Assembly: GCA_964538875.1 (NCBI GenBank)
Contig: CAZIHO010000001.1
Span: 1-64,000 of the forward strand
Direction of reading: 5' to 3'
Origin: CAZIHO01 sp964538875
Lineage (GTDB): Bacteria; Pseudomonadota; Gammaproteobacteria; Chromatiales; Chromatiaceae
DNA length: 64,000 bases
Positions 26,281-35,860 of this stretch are shown here, in pieces. The notes beneath the pieces were generated by a model, which saw only the letters and a list, made by a program, of their open reading frames with translations, was not told the origin of the DNA and ran no database searches. How positions within the stretch are numbered: the stretch's first letter is position 1; each line of letters opens with the position of its first letter. The translations under genes and the position numbers were made by a program.

Positions 26281-26466
26281 ATGACCAAGAATGCGGGAAC
26301 CCTGGATCGCGTGCTGCGCATCATCGCCGGACTAGTCCTGATCGGGCTGGCGGCCACCCAAATCGTCGGGGTGTGGGGCTGGATCGGCGTGGTTCCGCTG
26401 TTGACCGGCCTATTGGGCTGGTGCCCCGCCTATAGTCTGTTTGGGATCAAGACCTGTAAGGTCTGA
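26281..26466 (+). CDS. DUF2892 small membrane protein
   Basis: This 61-aa protein matches the DUF2892 family, which also forms the membrane anchor of YgaP rhodanese. It begins NAGTLDRVLRIIAGLVLIG and contains two hydrophobic stretches (about residues 11-25 and 28-46). The characteristic C-terminus GWCPAYSLFGIKTCKV has two cysteines. No rhodanese domain is attached. The gene follows a Crp/Fnr regulator gene, a pairing seen elsewhere, and would be controlled by the intervening dyad if that is functional. Confidence 0.88.
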   Translation: MTKNAGTLDRVLRIIAGLVLIGLAATQIVGVWGWIGVVPLLTGLLGWCPAYSLFGIKTCKV

Positions 26467-26484
26467 TTAGGTCTTCCCTGACTG

Positions 26485-26514
26485 GGCGAATGCCGGTGGG
26501 TATCGGCATTCGCC
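26485..26514. terminator. Hairpin between convergent DUF2892 and MFS genes
   Basis: A perfect 11-bp inverted repeat, GGCGAATGCCG and CGGCATTCGCC, with an 8-nt loop fills the 47-bp spacer. Its right arm touches the MFS stop codon. No T tract follows on either strand. Confidence 0.5.
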
Positions 26515-27716
26515 TAGCGCTCCTCCGGCGGCTTCAGGTGCCGAAATGCGCGCCACAACAGCAGATCGTAGGCAATCTTCATGGTGGCGCCGACCAGCAG
26601 TGGCGACCCCAGCCCCAGGGTTTCGATGAGCAGGCCGGCAAAGGCCGGTCCCGCTGCCCAGCCCCCAAGCCGTACCAGGTGGGTGACGCCGGACGCAAAG
26701 GTCCGTTCACTGGGCCGCACCACCGCCATTAGGTAGGATTGGCGAGTCGGAACATCCATTTCCACCAGCCCCTCCCGGAGCAGATACAGGACTGCCGCCA
26801 CCGGAAAATTGGGGGCAACTGCCACGCTCATGAGCAGTAGGCTGGACGGCAAATGGGTAAACACCATGGTATTGACCAGGCCGATACGCTGGGCCAGCCA
26901 GGCGGCGCCCAGGTGGGATAGGGCGTTTAACAGGCGCGCCGCCACGAACAGGAGGGCTAAGGTGGTTTCCTCCACCTGAAACCGCTCGAAGAAGAACAGC
27001 GCCACCAGAGCCGACCCCAGGAATCCGCCGGCCAGGCTGTCGATGCCGAACAGGCCGGAAATGCGCCACAGTACGTTGCGACTGGCCGGAGCCAGAGTGC
27101 GCCACTGGGCACCGCCGCTGGCCTGGGGGGTTTCGATTCGCTCCGATAGCCCCCAGTAACAGGCGGCCGCCACCCAATGCAGACCCCCATAGACGAGGAT
27201 GGCGATTTGGGACGCCAGACCCGCATCTAGCCCCCAGAGGTTGCGCAACACTTCCGGCAACATGGCCAGCAGACCGCCCAGGGCGTGTCCAACGTCTTGC
27301 AGCAGGTTATAGCGGGCGAATACGCTGGTGCGGGCGGCATCCTCGCTGGTGGCGGGCAGGGCGGACTGTTCCAGGACCAGGGCGGCGCCCCGGTCCCGGC
27401 CCTGGCCGTTCACCATCCCGAGCAGCGCTACGCCCGCCAAGGCTAAGGGGGATGCTGCGCAGGCGATCGCCAGTCCACCGCAGCCAGCGGCAAACGACAG
27501 CACCAACAGCAGGCGTCGCTTACCCAGACGGTCACCCCTGTAGGTGACCAGAGCCACCGCGAGGGTCGCGCCCGCCAAACCGCTGGTCAGCACCAGACCG
27601 ATGGCGCTCCCGTCCAAGCCGGCCCTGGCTAGGTGTAGGGCCAGTAACACGCCGATCAAGCCGGTCGCCAGAGCCCGGACGAAGGCCGCCAGGTACAGCC
27701 GTGTCCGGTCGTGCAC
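26514..27716 (-). CDS. Major facilitator superfamily transporter
   Basis: This 400-aa protein is a 12-helix MFS permease of the inner membrane. The loop after helix 2 carries the TYRGDRLGKRRLLLV version of the MFS signature, and a second half repeats the fold after a short cytoplasmic linker. The substrate is unknown. The start is a GTG at 27716 with AAAGG upstream, 13 nt after the stop of the large FAD/Fe-S oxidoreductase. That close spacing suggests one transcript. A carboxylate such as lactate or glycolate is a guess from this neighbour only. Confidence 0.75.
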   Translation of the reverse strand: MHDRTRLYLAAFVRALATGLIGVLLALHLARAGLDGSAIGLVLTSGLAGATLAVALVTYRGDRLGKRRLLLVLSFAAGCGGLAIACAASPLALAGVALLGMVNGQGRDRGAALVLEQSALPATSEDAARTSVFARYNLLQDVGHALGGLLAMLPEVLRNLWGLDAGLASQIAILVYGGLHWVAAACYWGLSERIETPQASGGAQWRTLAPASRNVLWRISGLFGIDSLAGGFLGSALVALFFFERFQVEETTLALLFVAARLLNALSHLGAAWLAQRIGLVNTMVFTHLPSSLLLMSVAVAPNFPVAAVLYLLREGLVEMDVPTRQSYLMAVVRPSERTFASGVTHLVRLGGWAAGPAFAGLLIETLGLGSPLLVGATMKIAYDLLLWRAFRHLKPPEER

Positions 27717-27729
27717 CGGGTACTGACCT

Positions 27730-30700
27730 TTAAAGGAGCACCCGCTCGATACCTCCAGCCCGCAATTGCGCCATGAAGCGCGCTTGCCAACCCGTGCCGA
27801 GCAAGGCTTCCGCCAGTTCCACCACCAGATAGCGGGGACTTAGCCCGGTTTCGTCCGTGTAGCGGGATAGACCTTGCTGGCAGGCCGGGCAGGAGGTCAG
27901 CAACCGGGCCTCGGCGGCCTGGGTCCCACCGGCATTCAGGCCCTTGCGCAGTTCCTCCAGCTTGCGGAAGCGCACCTGATTGGCGATGTCCGGCCGGCTG
28001 GTGCCCAGGGTGCCGGCTTCACCGCAGCAGCGATCCGACAGCAGCGCGGGCTGGCCTAACAGTTCCGCCGCCACCTTGAGGGGCGGATGGGTCTTCATGG
28101 GGCTGTGGCAGGGATCGTGAAACAGGTAGCGCCGCCCCTCGGGAACGCCGGGGTGCCGGACGCCCTTTTCCATCAGGTATTCATGCACGTCCAGCAGGCG
28201 GCAGCCGGGGAAAATGCGCTCGAATTCGTATTCCTGAAGCTGATCCATGCAGGTGCCGCAGGACACGATGACGGTGCGGATATCCAGGTAGTTGAGGGTG
28301 TTGGCGACCCGGTGGAACAGCACCCGGTTGTCGGTGGTGATGCGCCGGCCCCGCTCCTGGTCGCCGCTGGACGCCTGGGGATAGCCGCAGCACAGGTAAC
28401 TGGGCGGTAGCACCACCTGGGCGCCGGTCTGGTACAGCATGGCCAGGGTGGCCAGCCCCACGTCGCCGAACAGGCGCTCCGAGCCGCAGCCGGGGAAATA
28501 AAATAGGGCCTCCGCGTCTTCCGCGTCCCGTTTGGGGTCCCGCAGGATCGGCACCTGGGCCGGATCTTCCAGACCCAACTCGGTGCGGAAAGCGCGTTTG
28601 GGGATGTCTACCCGCAGAGAGCGGCGGGTCAGTTCCACCACCTGTTGGGTCAGTTTGGGAGCCTGGCCGGTGGCGGCCGGGATGCTGCCGGCCGGCCCGT
28701 ACAGTTGCAGCCGTTGCAGCAGTCCGTGGGCCAGGTTGACGCCGGCGAAGCCGATCCGCCCCAGACCCAGGCGCAGCGCCCGGATCGCCCGGGGGTCGGT
28801 CAGGTTCAAGAAGGCCATGGCCGCCGCGCCGCCGGGACTCCAGCGCTTCTTGCCCCGCTGCAACAGCACATGGCGCAGGCGGGTGGTGACGGCGCCGAAG
28901 TCGATGTTCACCGGACAGGGGTTCAGGCACTTGTGACAGACGGTACAGTGGTCCGCCAGGTCATTCATGGCGTCGAAGTGGTGACGGCTCAGGCCCCGGC
29001 GGGTCTGTTCCTCGTACAGAAACGCCTCGATGATGAGCCCGGTGCCCAGGATCTTGTTGCGGGGCGAATAGAGCAGGTTGGCCCGGGGCACGTGGGTTTG
29101 GCACACCGGCTTGCACTTGCCGCAGCGCAGGCAGTGCTTGATGTCGTTGTTGAGGTCGCCCAGTTCGCTTTCTTCCAGGATCAGGGCTTCCTGTTGGACC
29201 AGCCGCAGGGAGGGGGTATAGGCGCCTTCCAGCCCGGAACCGGGCAGGAGCTTGCCGGGGTTGAAATGTTGCTGGGGATCCACCCGCTCCTTGTAGGCGC
29301 GGAATGCCTCGATCTTGTCCGCTTCCAGGAATTGGATCTTGGTCAGGCCGATGCCGTGCTCCCCGGAAATGACCCCACCCAGGGCCAGGGCCAGGGCCAT
29401 GACCCGCTCCACGATCCGCTCCGCTTCCTGGAGCATGGCGTAGTTGGACGAATGCACCGGAATATTGGTGTGCACGTTGCCGTCGCCGGCGTGCATATGG
29501 AGGGCCACGAACAGGCGTTCGTCCCGGATGTCCCGGTGCACCCGGTCCAGCCGTTCCCGCACCGGGGTCAACTCATGGCCGGCGAAAATCTCTCCCAGGG
29601 GTTCCGCCACTTCGCGCCGGTAGGACTGGCGCAAATCCCGGCGCAACAGCAGGTCCAGCAGGCTGTCGCCGGGGCGGCGGCGTTCTTGTTCCGCCTCGGA
29701 CAAGAGTTCCCCGGCTGCGGCAGCGGGTTGATCCAACCGCTCCAGAACGCACCGCCAGCGCTCCCGGGCCCGCGCTACCAGCTCCTGGGCCTGGTCCCGC
29801 TTGGCGGAGAGCAGGGCGTCCGCCTCGGCGGAATCGTCCAGGGCGTCCTGGTCCCGGATCTCCACCAGGGGACCCGCCAGATAGGCCAGCACGCCGGCCA
29901 TGATGTCGAGCTTGTTGCGGATCGAATACTCGATATTGATGCGCTCGATGCCCCGGTTGTAATCCGCCAGCCGCTCCAGGGGAATCACCACGTCTTCGTT
30001 GACCTTGAAGGCGTTGGTGTGGGCGGAAATGGCGGCGGTACGGGAGCGGTCCAGCCAGAAGCGCCGGCGCGCCTCGGGACTGGCGGCGACAAAGACTTCT
30101 GCGTCCCGCTCCCGGGCCAGGCGCGCCACCTGTTCGGCGGCATCCGTGACCTGGGCCTCATCGTCGGACACCAGGTCAGCGAGTAGCACCATCTTGGGCG
30201 TTTCCCGCCGGGATGACTTGGTGGCGTACTTGACCGCCTTCACATAGCGCTCGTCCATGTGTTCCAGACCAGCGAGCTGGACCCCGGCCTTGGACTGGAG
30301 GTAATCCTTGACTTCGACGATGGCCGGCACCGCTTGGGCCAAGTCGCTGCCGAAGAATTCCAGGCACAGAGTTCGCACCTGGCTCGGCATCCGATGCAGG
30401 ATGAAGCGGGCGGAGGTGATGATGCCGTCGCAGCCTTCTTTTTGTACGCCGGGCAGGCCGCCTAAAAACTTGTCGGTCACATCCTTGCCGAGACCCGCCT
30501 TGCGGAAGCGGCTGCCCGGCAGTTCCAGGATCTCGGGGTCGCCCGGCGGCTGGTGGCCGTCCGGACCATAGTGGCTGATGCGAAAGCGGGCAAAGGCCTG
30601 GTCGTGGATCTTGCCCAGGTTATGGTCCAGGCGCTCCACTTCCAGCCAGGTGCCGTCCGGCATCACCATGCGCCAGGACGCCAGGTTGTCCAGGGCGGTT

Positions 30701-31578
30701 CCCCACAGCACCGCCTTCTTACCACCGGCGTTCATGGCGATGTTGCCGCCGATGGTGGAGGCATCCTGGGAGGTGGGGTCCACGGCGAACGCCAACCCAT
30801 GCCGCTCCGCCAATTCCGACACCCGCCGGGTCACCACGCCGGCGCCGCACAGCACCGTGGCCACCCGGCCGGCAACGCCGGGCAGTTCCCGGTATTCCAC
30901 CTCGGACAGGGCGTCCAGCTTTTCCGTGTTGATGACCGCGCAGCGGGCGGTGAGGGGCACCGCGCTGCCGGTGTAGCCGGTGCCGCCGCCCCGGGCGATC
31001 AGGCTCAGGCCGGACTCGATCAGCCCCCGCACCAGGGGCGCCACCTCCGTCTCGCTGTCCGGCGTCACCACCAGGAAGGGAATCTCCACCCGCCAGTCGG
31101 TGGCGTCGGTGGCGTGGGAGACCCGCGCCAGGCCGCCAAAATCCAGGTTGTCGCGCCGGGTCACGCCGGACAGGGTACGGCGTACCCGCTGGCGCAGTTT
31201 GATGATGTCGCCGAATTCAGCGGCGAAACGGTCCACCGCCTGCCGGGCCGCCTCCAACAACTGGGCCGCCTTGGCGTTGTTGTTGAGGCGTCGCTCGAAT
31301 TGGTCCAGGCGATGGGTGAGGGCCTGGATCAGGGCCTGGCGGCGGGAGTCACTTTCCAGCAGGTCGTCCATCAGGTAAGGGTTGCGGGTCACCACCCACA
31401 TATCCCCCAACACCTCGAACAACATGCGCGCCGAGCGTCCGGTGCGGCGGGTGCCGCGCAGTTCCTCGATCAGTTGCCAGTTGGCGGCGCCGAGGAAGCG
31501 GATGATGATTTCCCGATCGGAAAAGGATGTATAGTTGTACGGGATCTCGCGGATCCGGGGCGTGGTATGGGTGGTCAT
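27730..31578 (-). CDS. Large FAD-linked oxidase fused to Fe-S reductase (DUF3683 family)
   Basis: This 1282-aa protein joins several modules. The N-terminal 140 residues match the DUF3683-type extension (IPYNYTSFSDREI). A PCMH-type FAD domain follows (LIARGGGTGYTGSAVPL; SQDASTIGGNIAMNAGGKKAV) and a GlcD/D-lactate-dehydrogenase C-terminal domain (HMHAGDGNVHTNIPV; ISGEHGIGL). Two 4Fe-4S motifs (CLRCGKCKPVC, CTVCHKCLNPCP) and two cysteine-rich CCG domains (YLCCGYPQ, DRCCGEAG) end it. It probably oxidises a 2-hydroxyacid, passing electrons through Fe-S clusters to the respiratory chain. Substrate is unknown. Confidence 0.88.
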   Translation of the reverse strand: MTTHTTPRIREIPYNYTSFSDREIIIRFLGAANWQLIEELRGTRRTGRSARMLFEVLGDMWVVTRNPYLMDDLLESDSRRQALIQALTHRLDQFERRLNNNAKAAQLLEAARQAVDRFAAEFGDIIKLRQRVRRTLSGVTRRDNLDFGGLARVSHATDATDWRVEIPFLVVTPDSETEVAPLVRGLIESGLSLIARGGGTGYTGSAVPLTARCAVINTEKLDALSEVEYRELPGVAGRVATVLCGAGVVTRRVSELAERHGLAFAVDPTSQDASTIGGNIAMNAGGKKAVLWGTALDNLASWRMVMPDGTWLEVERLDHNLGKIHDQAFARFRISHYGPDGHQPPGDPEILELPGSRFRKAGLGKDVTDKFLGGLPGVQKEGCDGIITSARFILHRMPSQVRTLCLEFFGSDLAQAVPAIVEVKDYLQSKAGVQLAGLEHMDERYVKAVKYATKSSRRETPKMVLLADLVSDDEAQVTDAAEQVARLARERDAEVFVAASPEARRRFWLDRSRTAAISAHTNAFKVNEDVVIPLERLADYNRGIERINIEYSIRNKLDIMAGVLAYLAGPLVEIRDQDALDDSAEADALLSAKRDQAQELVARARERWRCVLERLDQPAAAAGELLSEAEQERRRPGDSLLDLLLRRDLRQSYRREVAEPLGEIFAGHELTPVRERLDRVHRDIRDERLFVALHMHAGDGNVHTNIPVHSSNYAMLQEAERIVERVMALALALGGVISGEHGIGLTKIQFLEADKIEAFRAYKERVDPQQHFNPGKLLPGSGLEGAYTPSLRLVQQEALILEESELGDLNNDIKHCLRCGKCKPVCQTHVPRANLLYSPRNKILGTGLIIEAFLYEEQTRRGLSRHHFDAMNDLADHCTVCHKCLNPCPVNIDFGAVTTRLRHVLLQRGKKRWSPGGAAAMAFLNLTDPRAIRALRLGLGRIGFAGVNLAHGLLQRLQLYGPAGSIPAATGQAPKLTQQVVELTRRSLRVDIPKRAFRTELGLEDPAQVPILRDPKRDAEDAEALFYFPGCGSERLFGDVGLATLAMLYQTGAQVVLPPSYLCCGYPQASSGDQERGRRITTDNRVLFHRVANTLNYLDIRTVIVSCGTCMDQLQEYEFERIFPGCRLLDVHEYLMEKGVRHPGVPEGRRYLFHDPCHSPMKTHPPLKVAAELLGQPALLSDRCCGEAGTLGTSRPDIANQVRFRKLEELRKGLNAGGTQAAEARLLTSCPACQQGLSRYTDETGLSPRYLVVELAEALLGTGWQARFMAQLRAGGIERVLL

Positions 31579-32059
31579 GACGGCGGGCAGCGGGGTTGGA
31601 CAAGGAATGGACGACGAGGGTTCTCATGGGGTCGCGGCGGTTTTGAAACCGACTCCCATCCTAAAAAGACTGGGTGTTCAAGGGTTTTTAGCCCCCTGGG
31701 TTCCCAAGCCGCCGCAAACCACCCATGATAGCGGAACCTAGGATGGGCCTGAAAGTGGCGATGGACCCGAGTTGGTCAGCCCCGGTTGGATCTGGGATAG
31801 GCGGGGTCGGTCCCCGTTTAAGCCGGAATCCGCGCCCCGGTGGGGGCCGCCCAGACCCGGNNNNNNNNNNNNNNNNNNNNNNNNNNNNNNNNNNNNNNNN
31901 NNNNNNNNNNNNNNNNNNNNNNNNNNNNNNNNNNNNNNNNNNNNNNNNNNNNNNNNNNNNGTCGGTCCCCGTTTAAGCCGGAATCCGCGCCCCGGTGGGG
32001 GCCGCCCAGACCCGGTTGGGCGCGGCATTGCCCATTGGCCTGGCCCCAGGCTGGAGCGA
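31579..32059. other. Intergenic region with a false assembly gap
   Basis: This region holds a 100-N spacer at 31861-31960 whose two flanks (31806-31860 and 31961-32015) are identical over 55 bases. Collapsing them leaves about 326 bp upstream of the FAD/Fe-S gene. Open frames that cross the N run are artefacts. I see no convincing gene or promoter. Confidence 0.8.
31806..32015. repeat. 55-bp duplicated contig ends around an N spacer (artefact)
   Basis: The 55 bases before the N run are exactly repeated after it. The same 55-base length occurs at 61906-62115. This is the signature of two contigs that overlap by a k-mer and were scaffolded without merging. It is not a biological repeat. Confidence 0.9.
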
Positions 32060-32995
32060 TTAGGAGTCCAACTCCTCCGGCAGGGGCCGGGTCCAGGCGC
32101 GGGGGATGCGATCCAAGCGCCAATGGTCCCGGGCCCAGGTCAGCAGATCGTCCCGGCCTGCGCGGCGCGACTCCGGCGGCGGCTCCTGGCCGAGAAATTG
32201 CAACCCCCGCCATAGGGTGGCGCTGACCTGATCGGCCCGGATGGGCGGCGCCTGGGTCTGTTTGGACAGCTTTTCCCCGGCGCCATTGACCACGGCGGGC
32301 AGGTGGGCATGGCGGGGTACCGGTAGCCCCAACAGTTGGCGCAGGAATAGCTGGCGGGCGGTGGAATGAAACAGATCCGCGCCCCGCACGATGTCGGTGA
32401 CCCCCGCCGCAGCATCGTCCACCACCGCCGCTAGTTGATAGGCGAATACCCCATCGGCCCGTTTGATCAGGAAGTCGCCGCAGTCTTGGGCGAGATCCAC
32501 CTGGGCCGGCCCCTGGATGCGATCCTGCCACTGGACCTGGGCGTCACCCACCGAGATCCGCCAGGCCCGGGCTGCCCGGCCCGGCGCCAGACCGGCTCCG
32601 CAGGTGCCGGGGTAGATGGCGCTCCCGTCCGGCCCCAGGCGGGAATCCGCCAGTTCCCGCCGGGTGCAGGCGCAGGCATAGACCTGGCCGGCGGCCCGCA
32701 ACTGGTCTAGGGCCTGGGCATAGGCGCCGTCCCGCTGGCTTTGACGCAGGATCGGGCCATCGGGATGCAAGCCGTAACAGTCCAGCATCCCCAGGATGTC
32801 CCGTTCGGCTTGGGGACTTGAGCGGAGGGGATCCAGGTCATCGATGCGTACCAGCCAGCGCCCGCCCGCCGTGCGGGCGTCCAGCCAGGAGGCCAGCGCC
32901 GCCACGAGCGACCCGAAATGCAGGGGACCGGTCGGGGAGGGGGCGAAACGTCCCACGTAGTCGAGGGCGGCTGGGGCTGGCGAGTCGTGCATCAT
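32060..32995 (-). CDS. gluQ: Glutamyl-Q tRNA(Asp) synthetase
   Basis: This 311-aa enzyme attaches glutamate to queuosine in the anticodon of tRNA-Asp. It has the class I Rossmann core with RFAPSPTGPLHFGSLV, a zinc site (CACTRRELADSRLG followed by YPGTC), and KLSKQ in place of KMSKS. The anticodon-binding domain of glutamyl-tRNA synthetase is absent, as expected for GluQ. The start at 32995 is preferred because the family begins shortly before YVGRFAP; an ATG 22 codons earlier is open. Confidence 0.9.
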   Translation of the reverse strand: MMHDSPAPAALDYVGRFAPSPTGPLHFGSLVAALASWLDARTAGGRWLVRIDDLDPLRSSPQAERDILGMLDCYGLHPDGPILRQSQRDGAYAQALDQLRAAGQVYACACTRRELADSRLGPDGSAIYPGTCGAGLAPGRAARAWRISVGDAQVQWQDRIQGPAQVDLAQDCGDFLIKRADGVFAYQLAAVVDDAAAGVTDIVRGADLFHSTARQLFLRQLLGLPVPRHAHLPAVVNGAGEKLSKQTQAPPIRADQVSATLWRGLQFLGQEPPPESRRAGRDDLLTWARDHWRLDRIPRAWTRPLPEELDS

Positions 32996-33265
32996 GGGCG
33001 GCAGCCTAGCAATGGACAACTGCGGTGACTTTGGTTCCTGAGGCATGTTCCTGGAGGACATCGCCTGGCGCGATAGCGCAGCGGCATTGATTTTTTCCGT
33101 TCCGCTGGTTGCGGCGCGCAGCCAGGTGGATTAGCTTTTGCGGAACCTGTTTTGTAAGCCATTTGCATCGACGCGTTTTTTAGCAGCGGCACCAGGCCGT
33201 TACCTTAACAAAAACATCCAATTAACCGCCAACACACCGGGTTGGCGCCACTTCCGGGGAAATTC

Positions 33266-35527
33266 ATGAAGCCATATCGTCAACTCGCCGTGGCGGGTGT
33301 CCTGGCCAGTAGCCTATTCGTCGCCTGTAGCAATAACGAACCCGCCAAGGCGTCCACTCCGGCGCCGGCAAGCCCCGCCCCGGCGGCGGCGCTGCCGGTT
33401 GCCACTCCGGCGCCAGCGCCCCAACTGCCGGCCAAGGCGGCCCAGGCCATCGTGCAACCCGCCTGGCTGCGGGAACGTCTGCCAGATCATACGGTGGCCT
33501 ACCTGCGGGTGCCGTCCATTTGGGGCCTGCTGTCGGCGCCCAATGGCCGGGCCCTGGACGGGGCGCTGGCCAGCGACGCCCATGCCCGCATCATCGGCGC
33601 CTTCCAGGAGGCGGTGAAAAAGGATCCGGCCATCGCCAGGCTGGGCCTTGCGCCGGCCCTGACCCTGGGGCTGTATGAGCTGGATTCACCCCTGGAAGTG
33701 GCGGTCCTGGATCCGTCGGATCAGCTCAACTTGCCCACCAGCATGATGTTGCTGAGCGCCCACCTGAATCTGGCCAGCGTGGCGGATTTCAACCAGCGGC
33801 TGGCGGAGTTGGGTCCCCAGGCCAATGTCCTCAAGGCGCCCCTGGACGCCGAGGGTCGCGGCGCCCTGGCGGCGGGCGGCCTGGTTCGCTTCGACGCTGC
33901 CCAGCGCCGTCTGTTCGTCCTGGCCGGGCTCGGCGTGACGCCTCCGGCCCTGGATCAGGTGCTTGGCCAACTGGGGCAAACCCGGGCCCATCCGATGCAT
34001 GAGGTGGAGCGGCGCATAGATACCTCGGGTCAAGGACTGTTTGGTTGGATCGGCTTGAAGGGGTTGTCTGGTCTGGCCGCCCAGCAGTTGCCGGACGCGC
34101 CCGGTGTCGTGCTGTTGCGGGATCTGCTGGACAAGGGTCAAAGCCTGGCGTTCGGTTGGGGCACGGTGGACGGGCGGGGCCGCCTCCAGGTGCGCTTGGA
34201 CGTGCCCCAGGCCAAGTTGTTGAGCTATCTGGCCGCCAAGGCCTATCGAACCGACCTCAAGACCGCCGGCAAGCCGTCCTGGCTGGTGAGCCTGATGTTG
34301 CCGGACGCGGAACGTCTGGCCGCGTTTGAAAACGCTCTGGGCGCTGATTTTGGTGAGGCGGCTGCCAAGGCCTATCAAGACGCAAAGGCTACTATGGCCC
34401 AACACTCGGGTCTGGTTCTCGCCGATTGGCTGAAGCTGGTCGGTCCAGAATTCTTTATTTTCGAGGACGCCAATGGCTATTTCGGCGCCCTGCGGGTCAG
34501 CGACTTTCCCGCCCTGTACGCCAAGTTGGATGAACTGGGCCAGCGTTTCGGCTGGCGGCGGGAAACCCTCAAGGTGGGCGGTGTCGATGTCCAGCATCTG
34601 ACCATCCCTAGCGGGACGGATCAGCCGGCCCTGGTCGAGGATACGGATACCCAGGAGGCGGCGTTCGCCACCCTATATGCCCGGGTCAACAACCATTTTT
34701 ATTGGACCGACAACGGCCCCTGGATGCTATTCGCGGATGTTCCCCAGGCCCTGTCCGACCGGGCCGCCTCGTCCCTGGACACGGAACTGGGCCCCTGGTT
34801 GAAACAGTCCCAGGGCTATGCGCCGGACCAAACCCTGGTGGGTGTTTCCGTGCTGACCCGCAACGCCCAGCGCCAGATGTACCACGCCTATCTGGCTGGG
34901 CTGCAAGTGTTGGGCGACATGCTGGGCAGCCCCATTTCCCTGGCCGGTATGCCCAGTGCCCGGACCCTCCAGTTGCCGGTGGATGGCGCCCTGGGCGCGA
35001 CCCTGGAGGTATCCCCCAATCACCTGGGCTTGAGTTTGGGGTATGAACAATCCCCGGCAGAATTCATTCTGGCCAGTCAAGGTGGACTCATGATGGGCGC
35101 GGCACTGGCCGGCATTGCGGCGGCGGTGGCCATCCCTGCCTACCAGGATTATCAGGCCCGCGCCCAGGTGGCCAGCGTGCTGGCGGAAGTGGGTCCCATG
35201 CAACTGGCGATGGCCGAGTACTACCGGACCCACGGCGCCATGCCCAACTCCGACGATGATCTGGAGCTGACTTTCACCAGCGAAGCCGCCCAATACCTGG
35301 AGGCCTACGGTATCAGCGAGGGCGCCATCGTGCTCTATTTCGGCGACCAGGCGGCCGGGCCCCTCGCTGAACATAGCCTGTTGCTGACTCCCTACCTGGG
35401 CGCGGATGGTGGCCTGGCCTGGGTATGCGGCAATGCTGCGCCACCGGCCGGCGCCAAGCCTCTGGCGGGCGAGGGTGAATACAACACGGACCTGCCAGAG
35501 CAGTATCTACCCAGCACCTGTCGCTGA
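33266..35527 (+). CDS. Large lipoprotein with a C-terminal type IV pilin domain
   Basis: This 753-aa protein starts with a signal peptide ending in the lipobox-like LFVAC, then a Pro/Ala-rich linker to about residue 65. A roughly 530-residue exported domain that I do not recognise with certainty follows; it has a DUF3352-like appearance. From about residue 605 comes a pilin-type segment: a hydrophobic helix leading into AVAIPAYQDYQARAQV, then AMAEYYRTHGAMP. It ends with the disulfide loop typical of type IVa pilins (WVCGNA to YLPSTCR). The prepilin peptidase site is missing. A lipid-anchored protein carrying a pilin-like domain could interact with pili. Confidence 0.75.
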   Translation: MKPYRQLAVAGVLASSLFVACSNNEPAKASTPAPASPAPAAALPVATPAPAPQLPAKAAQAIVQPAWLRERLPDHTVAYLRVPSIWGLLSAPNGRALDGALASDAHARIIGAFQEAVKKDPAIARLGLAPALTLGLYELDSPLEVAVLDPSDQLNLPTSMMLLSAHLNLASVADFNQRLAELGPQANVLKAPLDAEGRGALAAGGLVRFDAAQRRLFVLAGLGVTPPALDQVLGQLGQTRAHPMHEVERRIDTSGQGLFGWIGLKGLSGLAAQQLPDAPGVVLLRDLLDKGQSLAFGWGTVDGRGRLQVRLDVPQAKLLSYLAAKAYRTDLKTAGKPSWLVSLMLPDAERLAAFENALGADFGEAAAKAYQDAKATMAQHSGLVLADWLKLVGPEFFIFEDANGYFGALRVSDFPALYAKLDELGQRFGWRRETLKVGGVDVQHLTIPSGTDQPALVEDTDTQEAAFATLYARVNNHFYWTDNGPWMLFADVPQALSDRAASSLDTELGPWLKQSQGYAPDQTLVGVSVLTRNAQRQMYHAYLAGLQVLGDMLGSPISLAGMPSARTLQLPVDGALGATLEVSPNHLGLSLGYEQSPAEFILASQGGLMMGAALAGIAAAVAIPAYQDYQARAQVASVLAEVGPMQLAMAEYYRTHGAMPNSDDDLELTFTSEAAQYLEAYGISEGAIVLYFGDQAAGPLAEHSLLLTPYLGADGGLAWVCGNAAPPAGAKPLAGEGEYNTDLPEQYLPSTCR

Positions 35528-35644
35528 ACTGGGGGCGGCGCGGCGTTCCGTCGCTGGCGGCCAAGGGCCGCTTCCTGGACCCGGCCATGGCCGGGACCGG
35601 GGAGCGGCTGGCTTCTCTCCTGGCGCCAGGGCGTAGGCGGGGGC

Positions 35645-35860
35645 CTAGCGGACCTCGCAGGGTGCCTGATACACCGCCATAATGTCCCGCAGTTCTGCCA
35701 GGGCGGCGGCGCGCCCGGCCGGATCGAATGCCGCCAATTCCGCCGGTACTTCGCCCCGTTCCAGGCGCCGGATGGTTTCTGTCACCTGGCGGCAGCCCCG
35801 TTGGCACAGGGCTTCGATGGCGGCCTGTAGGTCCACGTCGATATGGGCCTCCCGGTTCAT
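35645..35860 (-). CDS. Small hypothetical protein coupled to a Cys-motif protein
   Basis: This 71-aa acidic, soluble protein is not recognised. It has a CQRGCRQV pair of cysteines near residue 19 and an Ala/Arg/Glu-rich helical remainder. Its ATG overlaps the stop of the upstream 167-aa gene in ATGA, so the two are translated together. The tight coupling suggests that the products act as partners. Confidence 0.6.
   Translation of the reverse strand: MNREAHIDVDLQAAIEALCQRGCRQVTETIRRLERGEVPAELAAFDPAGRAAALAELRDIMAVYQAPCEVR

Noticed and set aside
31725..32028. Open frames crossing the second N run
   Set aside because: They are made by the N spacer and duplicated ends and vanish when the overlap is collapsed.
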